A DNA stretch of 6,027 bases from Gallionella sp. (GTDB lineage: Bacteria > Pseudomonadota > Gammaproteobacteria > Burkholderiales > Gallionellaceae), in NCBI GenBank assembly GCA_025362155.1, contig JANYHX010000099.1, positions 1-6,027 of the forward strand, written 5' to 3'. The notes beneath the pieces are model-generated. The model was not told the origin of the DNA, ran no database searches, and saw nothing but the letters and a program-made list of their open reading frames with translations. A program made the translations under genes and the position numbers. Of the stretch, positions 1 through 6,027 are shown piece after piece; the first letter of the stretch is position 1, and every line of letters begins with the position of its first letter.

Positions 1-510
1 CCGGTGAAACCTGTTGAGGTTGTTGCAGCCCGTCCTATCCAAGAGCGCATTTCCACCAGTGCTCTTGCTTCTCCCACCCCAGTCGCCAACAAAATGGGAA
101 GTGAAACATCGGGCACCTGGCGTGCCCCCAATATTCGTACCGATTCAGTCCTTGTGGTTGATGACAATCAGACCGTGCGTGAATTCATGAAAAGTAAATT
201 GGCAACCTTTGGTTTTAATGTTGATTATGCGGAAAATGGTGAGCAGGCTATCGGTTACACTGGCCAGAAACATTATGCCTGTGTATTTCTCGATGTGATC
301 ATGCCGGGCATCGATGGTTATCAGGTATGCAAATTGATCAAATCCAACAGATCAGCCCAAAAAACGGCGGTTGTTATGTTAACCAGCAAAGACTCACCTT
401 TCGACAAAATTCGCGGCAGCATGTCCGGGTGTGATGCTTATCTTACCAAGCCTGTGGACGAGGAAAAGCTGCTGGAAACCATCGCCAGATTTTTGCCGGG
501 TAGAGCCTGA
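1..510 (+). CDS. CheY-like response regulator, PilG/PilH type, probably 5'-partial
   Basis: Phospho-accepting output regulator of a pilus-type chemosensory pathway; acts in the cytoplasm and is presumably phosphorylated by the kinase encoded at the right end. Numbering from the GTG at base 4, the receiver spans about residues 47-166 with all key residues: acidic pair D53/D54, phosphorylation site D97 (FLDVIMPGIDGYQ), switch T127 and K149 (YLTKP). The segment FDKIRGSMSGCDAYLTKP resembles PilG, while the following VDEEKLLETI resembles PilH, so I do not assign a single symbol. Residues 1-46 are rich in Pro, Ala, Ser and Thr and look like an interdomain linker. The frame is open to base 1 and GTG at base 4 has no visible ribosome site, so the gene probably starts upstream with another domain. 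The alternative internal ATG at 94 lacks a good Shine-Dalgarno site. No DNA-binding output domain follows the receiver. Confidence 0.9.
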   Translation, partial: PVKPVEVVAARPIQERISTSALASPTPVANKMGSETSGTWRAPNIRTDSVLVVDDNQTVREFMKSKLATFGFNVDYAENGEQAIGYTGQKHYACVFLDVIMPGIDGYQVCKLIKSNRSAQKTAVVMLTSKDSPFDKIRGSMSGCDAYLTKPVDEEKLLETIARFLPGRA

Positions 511-512
511 AC

Positions 513-516
513 AAGG
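513..516 (+). promoter_or_regulatory. Possible ribosome binding site of the small open frame at 522
   Basis: AAGG followed by CGAAT gives five bases between the purine run and the ATG at 522. It lies just after the stop of the response regulator. It is short, and it is the main reason to take the small frame seriously. Confidence 0.3.
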
Positions 517-521
517 CGAAT

Positions 522-635
522 ATGACAGTCGTGTTAAGCGCGAAGCTGGATTTTATTTCTGCGACCCATGGCGAAAATTTTATTCAGTCTGCGCCATCCC
601 AAAGTTCTGATTTTATTTTTCGAGACGACGCTTAG
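522..635 (+). CDS. Possible 37-residue small protein or leader peptide, coupled to the adaptor gene
   Basis: I do not recognise this product. The frame ATG 522 to TAG 633-635 encodes 37 residues, begins MTVVLSAKLDFI and ends SSDFIFRDDA. It has no signal peptide or membrane helix. It starts 11 bases after the response regulator stop behind an AAGG at 513-516, and its stop codon directly abuts the adaptor's ATG at 636 (TAGATG), the arrangement expected for translational coupling. The adaptor has only a weak ribosome site of its own (GAG about 11 bases upstream), which fits coupling. Phe-Ile occurs three times, each encoded within ATTTTATT. It could equally be an untranslated spacer with a chance open frame; 37 codons is short enough for that. 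Seen: the frame and spacing. Inferred: translation. Confidence 0.3.
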   Translation: MTVVLSAKLDFISATHGENFIQSAPSQSSDFIFRDDA

Positions 636-1187
636 ATGGAACCTACCCAAGCTATCGACCTTGACGCCCTTAAGGCGCAGCTTAATGCCGAGATTGAGGC
701 CCAGCTGATAGTCGAAGCTGAAGCAGCTCGCTATATTCAACGGCGCGGATTTTATATTGGCGACCTCAAGCTGCTGGTACGTCTGGACGCCACCAGCGAA
801 GTGCTGGAAATACCGCCATTGTTTCGCCTGCCCGGTGCGCCCCCCGGAATTAAAGGCCTCGCGAATCGCCATGGGCGGGTGGTGCCGGTAATGGACCTGG
901 CCGTTTTTTTTGGGCTGACGCAGGCTCGGGCTACAAAGGGCTGGCTACTGGTATGTGGCAAAGGAGACGAAGCAGTGGGTCTGATCATCGATACTTTGCC
1001 GGAGCGCAAAAAATTTGTGCATCAGGATGAGATATCTTTATCAGACATTACCCATCCGATAACGGCCTATGCCCAGGCGGCCTATCGCGATGGAGACAAT
1101 GGGAAAAAACGGGATGGCTGGGCCGATATCTGGATCGACCTTAATACAGAGAAACTCTTTACTGCGGTTTTTCATGTTGAAGCCTGA
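636..1187 (+). CDS. pilI: CheW-like chemotaxis adaptor, PilI type
   Basis: Cytoplasmic scaffold that links the chemoreceptor to the CheA-type kinase in the signalling array. The product is 183 residues. Residues 1-37 form a charged, Ala-rich, probably helical N-terminal extension that single-domain CheW proteins such as that of E. coli lack. The CheW beta-barrel domain covers roughly residues 38-180; its most recognisable segment is LPGAPPGIKGLANRHGRVVP followed by VMDLAVFFGL (about 65-94), the conserved CheW turn and strand pair. Further on, GLIIDTLPERKKF matches the second subdomain. The symbol rests on position directly before a PilJ-like receptor and after a PilG/PilH-like regulator. The ATG at 636 has only a weak Shine-Dalgarno site and directly abuts the stop of a small upstream frame, so translation may be coupled. 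A run of eight T lies at 904-911, coding Val-Phe-Phe. Confidence 0.9.
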   Translation: MEPTQAIDLDALKAQLNAEIEAQLIVEAEAARYIQRRGFYIGDLKLLVRLDATSEVLEIPPLFRLPGAPPGIKGLANRHGRVVPVMDLAVFFGLTQARATKGWLLVCGKGDEAVGLIIDTLPERKKFVHQDEISLSDITHPITAYAQAAYRDGDNGKKRDGWADIWIDLNTEKLFTAVFHVEA

Positions 1188-1200
1188 AGCTTGTTAATTT

Positions 1201-1240
1201 ATGTTCATCAAGGTAACCATAGCGGTAGTTTAATGAACAT
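1201..1240. repeat. Inverted repeat in the spacer between adaptor and receptor genes
   Basis: ATGTTCAT at 1201-1208 is the exact reverse complement of ATGAACAT at 1233-1240, separated by 24 bases. The stem does not extend on either side. It could be a weak RNA hairpin before the receptor gene or a protein-binding site, but an 8-bp AT-rich stem with a long loop can arise by chance. No run of T follows, so it is not an intrinsic terminator. Confidence 0.4.
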
Positions 1241-1264
1241 TCACAGTAGCGCTGATCGGTATTT

Positions 1265-1270
1265 GGGAGA
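1265..1270 (+). promoter_or_regulatory. Ribosome binding site of the receptor gene
   Basis: The sequence GGGAGA is followed by AATTT, giving five bases to the ATG at 1276. It is the best Shine-Dalgarno match in front of any gene in the window, and it fixes the receptor start. The open frame beginning at 1191 in another phase has no such site. Confidence 0.7.
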
Positions 1271-1275
1271 AATTT

Positions 1276-3120
1276 ATGTTGGGAACCATACGCGCCAAAA
1301 TAATTGCTTTAAGTTTTATCGCACTGTTATTCACCGCGTTGGTGGGAGGAGTGGGTTATTACATTGCGACTGGGCTAACGGATATTCTGGAAGAGACTCA
1401 GGGTAAAGCAGAGGTCGCTACTGCTTACATGCAGCAAAGCATGGCACAGGATGCGGTACGCGCCGACGTACTGCAAATCCTGCGCACGGCCAAGAGCAAT
1501 GCAGTGGCCTATCAAGAGGCCGCCAATGATTTGAATGAGCATCTTAAAATCATAAGCCGCAAGGCTGACACCACGGTACTGACAGAAAATACCCGACAGG
1601 CGGTTACTGTCGTTAGCGCAGATGCGGTTGTTTATGCCCAGTCCGCACTCAGCATCGCCGCGCTGGCACAAGCCGATAGCGCAGGCGCTGACGCGCAGTA
1701 CAATGGGTTCGATGAAGCGTATAAAAAGCTCAAGGCCGACCAAGGAAAACTGAATGGTGTGCTTGCCGACGAGATGGCGCAATCACATGCAACTGCAAAT
1801 GCGGCCAAGCTGCGCGCAGGTAATATTGTGCTGGCCGCGATGGCTGCTGCCCTTATTCTTTTGTCATTGTTCGCCTATAACATCTATCGGCGCATCAGGA
1901 ATCCGCTGAACCAGTTAAGACAGGCCATCAGCAAAATTGAGGAAAGCCATTATGAAACGCGCGTGAATTTCCATACCAAGGATGAGGTAGGTTCTTTGGG
2001 TCGTGCCTTTGACCGGCTGATCGATGACCGTAAGGGTCTGATCAAAACCACCGCAAGAGAAAACGAGCGTATTAATAATTCCGTGATCGGACTGTTCGCC
2101 GCGATGGGTGCATTATCGGAAAAAGATTTAACGGTGCGCGCGCCAGTGACCGAAGACATCATCGGCACCTTGGGCGACGCCATTAATCAGCTGACGGATG
2201 TCACCGCGACCGTATTGCATCACGTCACCAAAGTGGCCGGGGTGGTGGAGGACGCATCGGCACGGATGAAGAAACAATCGGATGTAGTGAATGAGATGGC
2301 GAAGGAAGAAGATGTCATTGTCGTCAGACTGATTTCCAATCTGGAAACTGCGATGGCCTCCATCGGCGAAGTGGCCATATTTGCCCGGGATTCCAACAGG
2401 GCGGCAGCGGAAGCCACCAAGTCTACTGAAAGTGCGATGCAGACCGTGCAGGCGACATTGGTCGGGATGAACGCCATCCGCGAAACCATTTCCGAGATGG
2501 AAAAACGCATCAAGCGCCTCGGTGAACGTTCCCAGGAAATTTCCCAGATCGTCAATTTGATTAACACTATTTCAGAACGCACCCATGTGCTGTCGCTGAA
2601 TGCGGCCATGCAGGCGGCGATGGCAGGAGAAGCGGGGCGCGGCTTTGCGGTGGTGGCGGAAGAAGTACAGCGCCTTGCGGAGAATTCGCGCCAGGCGACC
2701 GGGCAGATCGCCAATCTGGTGCAGAACATTCAGGTGGAAACCAATGACACCATCGCCACCGTAAACAAGACCATCGAGCAAGTGGTCAAAGAGTCCGACC
2801 TGGCACATAGCGCCGGGGAAAGAATGCGCGAAACACATGAAGCCACGGCGCGACTGGTGCGACTGGTTGCCACCATTGCCACCAGCTCCGCCGAGCAAAC
2901 CAAGATCGCGGTGGTACTGCGTGCGGCCGCGGATGAAATTGCACAATTTACTGAAAAGACTGCCCAGCAACTGGTAGCGCAAAATCAAAGTGCCGCCAGC
3001 CTGGTGTCGGCGTCGCAAAAATTGGTGGGGGCAATATCGGTATTCAAGCTGCCGCAGCTAGAGAGCGCGCAGACCCCAGCGAGTGAACAAACCCAAATTT
3101 ATGATCCGCTAAATCTATGA
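1276..3120 (+). CDS. pilJ: Methyl-accepting chemoreceptor, PilJ-like
   Basis: Inner-membrane receptor that senses a periplasmic or surface cue and controls the CheA-type kinase. The product is 614 residues, against 682 as I recall for Pseudomonas PilJ. It has a membrane helix at about 8-31, a mostly helical periplasmic domain at 32-182 resembling a four-helix bundle, a second helix at about 183-203, a HAMP domain at about 204-258, a second HAMP-like segment at about 270-310 ([20 protein letters not shown]), and a long coiled-coil signalling domain at about 320-590. The hairpin tip at 434-465 reads [13 protein letters not shown], then [19 protein letters not shown]. The [10 protein letters not shown] form, rather than the flagellar ARAGE form, is what I associate with PilJ-type receptors. 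No C-terminal pentapeptide for methyltransferase docking is visible; the tail ends DPLNL. The start is fixed by GGGAGA at 1265. The stop TGA is followed 30 bases later by the kinase gene. The input ligand cannot be read from sequence. Confidence 0.9.
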   Translation: MLGTIRAKIIALSFIALLFTALVGGVGYYIATGLTDILEETQGKAEVATAYMQQSMAQDAVRADVLQILRTAKSNAVAYQEAANDLNEHLKIISRKADTTVLTENTRQAVTVVSADAVVYAQSALSIAALAQADSAGADAQYNGFDEAYKKLKADQGKLNGVLADEMAQSHATANAAKLRAGNIVLAAMAAALILLSLFAYNIYRRIRNPLNQLRQAISKIEESHYETRVNFHTKDEVGSLGRAFDRLIDDRKGLIKTTARENERINNSVIGLFAAMGALSEKDLTVRAPVTEDIIGTLGDAINQLTDVTATVLHHVTKVAGVVEDASARMKKQSDVVNEMAKEEDVIVVRLISNLETAMASIGEVAIFARDSNRAAAEATKSTESAMQTVQATLVGMNAIRETISEMEKRIKRLGERSQEISQIVNLINTISERTHVLSLNAAMQAAMAGEAGRGFAVVAEEVQRLAENSRQATGQIANLVQNIQVETNDTIATVNKTIEQVVKESDLAHSAGERMRETHEATARLVRLVATIATSSAEQTKIAVVLRAAADEIAQFTEKTAQQLVAQNQSAASLVSASQKLVGAISVFKLPQLESAQTPASEQTQIYDPLNL

Positions 3121-3134
3121 GCGGCCTGGAACAC

Positions 3135-3149
3135 ATAGTTTAAAACTAT
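3135..3149. repeat. 15-base palindrome directly before the kinase start codon
   Basis: ATAGTTT at 3135-3141 and AAACTAT at 3143-3149 are exact reverse complements around a single central A, ending two bases before the ATG at 3151. As RNA it could form a six-pair AT-rich stem with a three-base loop. It occupies the place where a Shine-Dalgarno site would normally be. Possible roles are translational control or an operator-like site; both are inferences. Confidence 0.5.
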
Positions 3150-3150
3150 T

Positions 3151-6027
3151 ATGTCTATAGAAGCGCTCACACCGTTTTTTTCCGAAATGCGCAGGGAGCT
3201 GACGCAAACTTCTGCTGATTTCGAGCGCTGGCTGGTCATCCTGGGCACGGTTGCAGGTGACGATCCGCTGTTGATGGAAGCACTGGAAGATTATGCCACT
3301 CAGCTGGAGCGGATTGGCCAAACCGCCGAGATGATCGGCATGACGGGTTTGAGTGCATGGTGTACGACGCTCAATAGTATTTTACCTGGCATCATATTTT
3401 TGGAAGGGGAGTCCCGGTTGCAAGCTTGTCAGCATCTGGCCTCCTGGCCGCCGCTCATGGATCAATACTTGCAGACCCCTGCGGATTTTGATGCCTCGAT
3501 GGCGCTGGCTGAATTTCTGGCCAGCCCCGCATTCGCCCAGCCTTTCGATGAAGCTGCCAGCATGGCGCTGATCGAATCATTGACCGCCCCCCCGATTGTG
3601 CCTGAAGAGCTGCTGGCTCAGCTGGCCAGCGCGGAAGCGCCGGTTAGTGTGAGCCTAGCGGATATTTCGCTGGCAGTGCCCGAGAATGCTGATCGTGATG
3701 TCTACAATGCCTTCATTGACGAAGCACCAGGTAATGTCGAACAATTTTCGGCGCTCACTTCCAAAATTGCCGCAGGCCAGGCGGATATCAATGATTTGCG
3801 CAGTGCCAAGCGTATTGCACATTCGTTCAAGGGGTCAGCCAATATTGTCGGTATCCGCGGCATCGCGACACTCGGCCACCATACTGAAGATGTGCTCGAA
3901 TACTTCGAGAAAAATCCGGTAAAACCTCCGCACGCTTTGGGGCGCTCTCTGGTTGCGGCCAGCGATTGCCTGGCGCAAATGGTAGGTTGTCTGCGCGGTG
4001 ACGAGAGCGCACCGGAGAATGCGTTTGAGGTGTTGAATGACATAGTCGCCTGGGCCAACAAGGTCAAGTCAGGCGAGATCGCTAACATGGCAGATGATGC
4101 GAATGTGGAAGTTGCGCCTTCTGTAGATACCCCTCGTACCGATGAGCCTGTTGCCGCGACTACTCCAGAGGCTGAAGCACAGGCAACATTACGTGTGCCG
4201 GTGAATACGGTAGACGAAATATTTCGCCTGGTGGGTGAAATGACTACCAAGATCGTGCAGCTGGAATCACAGGTGATGAATGTGAATGCGCGCAGCAAGA
4301 CCTTGCTGGCGCATAATCTCGTCGTGCAGCAGCGCGTCATCGATATCGAAAAGCTGGTGATGCTGCGCGGTATGTCACTCACCCCGACAAATGCCGAAGG
4401 TAATGACTCCTTCGACCCGCTGGAACTGGATCGCTATAACGAATTGCATGGTGCTACCCGCGCGCTGGTAGAGGTCACCGCCGATGCGCGTGAAATGACA
4501 GATAGTCTTGAAGCGGGATTGACCCGATTACGCGCCGAAGTGACTCAACAAGCCAATATCAACAAAGAACTCCAATACCAGGTTGTTGCCACCCGTCTTG
4601 CGCCGGTGAGTGTGTTGGCGGCGCGTTTGCTGCGCAATGTGCGCCAGACCTGTCAGCAAACCGGCAAGCAGGCCGAACTGCTGATCAGCGGGGGTGAAAT
4701 TCAGGTAGACGGAGATGTGCTCAACAAGCTGGCCGATCCATTGCTTCATTTGCTGCGCAATGCAGTCGATCATGGCATTGAGCTTCCGCAAGAACGGGCT
4801 GCGGCTGGTAAGCCGGTTGCGGGTACCATCAAGCTGAATTTTTCGCGGCAGGGATCAGGCATCGTTGTCACCATACGGGATGACGGTAAAGGCCTGGATT
4901 ATGAGCGCATTCGCACCAAGGCAATCGAGCGGGAGTTGATTCGTCCCGATCAGCAGTTGACGCGTCCCGAGCTGGCGCGACTGGTGTTATTGCCCGGTTT
5001 TTCTACCAAGGAGCAGGTCAGCGAAATTTCCGGGCGTGGCGTCGGAATGGATGTCGTGGCCACTCGGCTGGCCAACATCAAGGGGACGGTTGAACTGAGT
5101 TCCGAGCCGGGCCAAGGATGCGAAGTGGTGTTACGCTTCCAAGCATCGCTGGTAACCCAGCACACCTTGTTGGTCGAAGCAGGCAAACAAACCTTTGCGA
5201 TCCCTATCCATTACATCAAGGAAGCATTTCCGGGCGGTCTGGGCTCGATAAAATTGGGCTCGATAAAACCGGATTCGGTAAAGCCGGTTTCGGCAATGGG
5301 ACAGAGTAATGCAAATGAAAATGTATGGAATTTTGTTATACGGGATGAAAGTTTTCCCATTCGCGATCTCACGCCGCTGACGGGTTATCCATCTGCCTCT
5401 GCAAATTCAGAGCGTTACGCAGCGATGCCAAAAGTGCTGATCCGTACCATGGACGGCACGCAGGCAGTATTGGTGGATCGTTTGATCGACAGCCGCAGTG
5501 TGATGGTAAAAAATATGGGCAAATACCTACCCCACGTGCATGGCATTTCCGGTGTCACAATCATGGGCGACGGCACACTGGTGCCGTTGCTGAACCTGCC
5601 TGAATTACTGGCCGCACCGATTGCAGTAACCGCTGCTGCCGCCGACCTGGCGGCCAGCGCACGCCTTCAGGCACGTCGCATCTTGGTGGTGGATGATTCG
5701 CTTTCGGTACGCAAGGGGCTGATGCAGCTACTTCAGGATGCAGCCTATGAAGTCAAAGGCGCGGGGGATGGCATGGAGGCGATTCGGATGCTGGCATCTT
5801 TCCAACCGCACTTGATTTGCACTGATATGGAGATGCCCAACATGAACGGCTTGGAGCTCGCCCAACATCTGCGCATGGACGCAATCACGCGACATCTGCC
5901 TATTATCATGGTTACCTCGCGCTCGACGGAAAAGCACCGCGAGCAAGCGACACGGGCGGGCGTGGATTTTTATTTAACCAAACCCTACACGGATGCAGAA
6001 TTACTCAAGCACGTCCATACTGCATTG
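3151..6027 (+). CDS. chpA: Hybrid CheA-type histidine kinase/response regulator, ChpA (PilL)-like, 3'-partial
   Basis: Central kinase of the pilus chemosensory pathway. The frame has 959 codons with no stop, so the C-terminus is missing, though probably only a few residues. Domains: an HPt-like helical domain lacking the histidine (about 1-150, E53 at the expected site); a true HPt with H224 (AHSFKGSA, about 175-285); an acidic/Pro linker (286-345); CheA dimerisation (347-485); ATPase with N box H533/N537 (LLHLLRNAVDHGIE), G1 DDGKG (577-581), GFST (616-619), G2 SGRGVGMD (627-634) and G3 GQG (654-656); a CheW-like domain (about 668-815) carrying a pentapeptide repeat; and a receiver with D848/D849, D892, T922 and K944. 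VRQTCQQTGKQAEL after the dimerisation helices resembles ChpA. Pseudomonas ChpA has many phosphotransfer domains and is far longer; this form has one. No P2 docking domain is evident. The ATG at 3151 lacks a clear Shine-Dalgarno site; a later in-frame ATG at 3187 has none either. Confidence 0.93.
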   Translation, partial: MSIEALTPFFSEMRRELTQTSADFERWLVILGTVAGDDPLLMEALEDYATQLERIGQTAEMIGMTGLSAWCTTLNSILPGIIFLEGESRLQACQHLASWPPLMDQYLQTPADFDASMALAEFLASPAFAQPFDEAASMALIESLTAPPIVPEELLAQLASAEAPVSVSLADISLAVPENADRDVYNAFIDEAPGNVEQFSALTSKIAAGQADINDLRSAKRIAHSFKGSANIVGIRGIATLGHHTEDVLEYFEKNPVKPPHALGRSLVAASDCLAQMVGCLRGDESAPENAFEVLNDIVAWANKVKSGEIANMADDANVEVAPSVDTPRTDEPVAATTPEAEAQATLRVPVNTVDEIFRLVGEMTTKIVQLESQVMNVNARSKTLLAHNLVVQQRVIDIEKLVMLRGMSLTPTNAEGNDSFDPLELDRYNELHGATRALVEVTADAREMTDSLEAGLTRLRAEVTQQANINKELQYQVVATRLAPVSVLAARLLRNVRQTCQQTGKQAELLISGGEIQVDGDVLNKLADPLLHLLRNAVDHGIELPQERAAAGKPVAGTIKLNFSRQGSGIVVTIRDDGKGLDYERIRTKAIERELIRPDQQLTRPELARLVLLPGFSTKEQVSEISGRGVGMDVVATRLANIKGTVELSSEPGQGCEVVLRFQASLVTQHTLLVEAGKQTFAIPIHYIKEAFPGGLGSIKLGSIKPDSVKPVSAMGQSNANENVWNFVIRDESFPIRDLTPLTGYPSASANSERYAAMPKVLIRTMDGTQAVLVDRLIDSRSVMVKNMGKYLPHVHGISGVTIMGDGTLVPLLNLPELLAAPIAVTAAAADLAASARLQARRILVVDDSLSVRKGLMQLLQDAAYEVKGAGDGMEAIRMLASFQPHLICTDMEMPNMNGLELAQHLRMDAITRHLPIIMVTSRSTEKHREQATRAGVDFYLTKPYTDAELLKHVHTAL
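5239..5298 (+). repeat. In-frame 15-bp tandem repeat inside the kinase gene
   Basis: Four consecutive 15-base units lie at 5239-5253, 5254-5268, 5269-5283 and 5284-5298. The first two (CTGGGCTCGATAAAA, TTGGGCTCGATAAAA) differ at one base; the third and fourth are diverged. They encode LGSIK, LGSIK, PDSVK and PVSAM (residues 697-716), a run of five-residue units inside the CheW-like domain after the strand IPIHYIKEAF. The unit is a multiple of three, so gain or loss of copies keeps the frame. Confidence 0.8.

Noticed and set aside
534..872. 112-codon open frame on the - strand across the spacer and adaptor start
   Set aside because: Overlaps the conserved adaptor gene and has no recognisable motif; antisense to the whole operon.
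1191..1219. Possible sigma-70 promoter (TTGTTA with a -10 candidate 17 bases on) before the receptor
   Set aside because: The -10 candidate TAACCA matches the consensus poorly, and the tight operon layout does not call for a promoter here.
1191..1406. 71-codon + strand frame beginning in the spacer before the receptor
   Set aside because: TTG start without ribosome site, and it runs in another phase through the receptor's first membrane helix.
2220..2729. 169-codon open frame on the - strand
   Set aside because: Antisense to the conserved signalling domain of the receptor; its Ser/Ala-rich product has the composition expected of a reverse reading of such a gene.
3117..3143. Eight-codon frame overlapping the receptor stop, as a gene
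   Set aside because: Too short to call as a gene; kept only as a possible coupling element in the findings.
3702..4382. 226-codon open frame on the - strand
   Set aside because: It lies wholly inside the kinase gene, its product is a Ser/Thr/Cys-rich low-complexity sequence without motifs, and the + strand frame has clear HPt and kinase motifs.
5118..5309. 63-codon + strand frame with a repetitive Gly-rich end
   Set aside because: Its repeats (GLDKI, GLDKT) are only the shifted-frame reading of the 15-bp tandem repeat inside the kinase.

Overview
The window is part of a chemosensory (Che-like) operon of the type used to control type IV pili and twitching motility (the Pil-Chp family). It is read entirely on the + strand. 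From left to right it holds: the end of a response regulator (PilG/PilH-like); a possible 37-residue small protein; a CheW-type adaptor (PilI-like); a membrane methyl-accepting chemoreceptor (PilJ-like); and a hybrid CheA kinase (ChpA/PilL-like) that runs off the right edge. The gene order matches the Pseudomonas pilG-pilH-pilI-pilJ-(pilK)-chpA cluster, but no pilK methyltransferase lies between receptor and kinase. Base composition looks moderate, and the compact kinase with a pilK-less order suggests a betaproteobacterium, perhaps of the Nitrosomonadales. That placement is an inference from memory of related clusters, not a search result.

Region by region. Bases 1-510 encode a CheY-type receiver preceded by a Pro/Ala/Ser/Thr-rich stretch that looks like an interdomain linker, so the protein probably begins outside the window. 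Bases 511-635 contain a small open frame with a Shine-Dalgarno-like site, whose stop codon directly abuts the adaptor start. Bases 636-1187 are the adaptor. Bases 1188-1275 are a short spacer with an 8-bp inverted repeat and the receptor ribosome binding site. Bases 1276-3120 are the receptor. Bases 3121-3150 hold a 15-base palindrome just before the kinase start. Bases 3151-6027 are one unbroken frame of 959 codons without a stop: HPt-like domain without histidine, true HPt, dimerisation domain, ATPase domain, CheW-like domain, receiver.

Working model, from family knowledge: the receptor is held in an array with the adaptor and kinase; the kinase autophosphorylates its HPt histidine (H224) and passes phosphate to its own receiver (D892) and to separate PilG/PilH-type regulators such as the one at the left edge, which act on the pilus machinery.

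I do not see a wholly new system. The points most worth a second look are the His-less HPt-like domain with Glu at the histidine position, the in-frame pentapeptide tandem repeat inside the kinase's CheW-like domain, the small coupled open frame before the adaptor, and the palindrome in place of a normal ribosome binding site before the kinase. I saw no tRNA, rRNA, CRISPR array, insertion sequence, convincing promoter or terminator.
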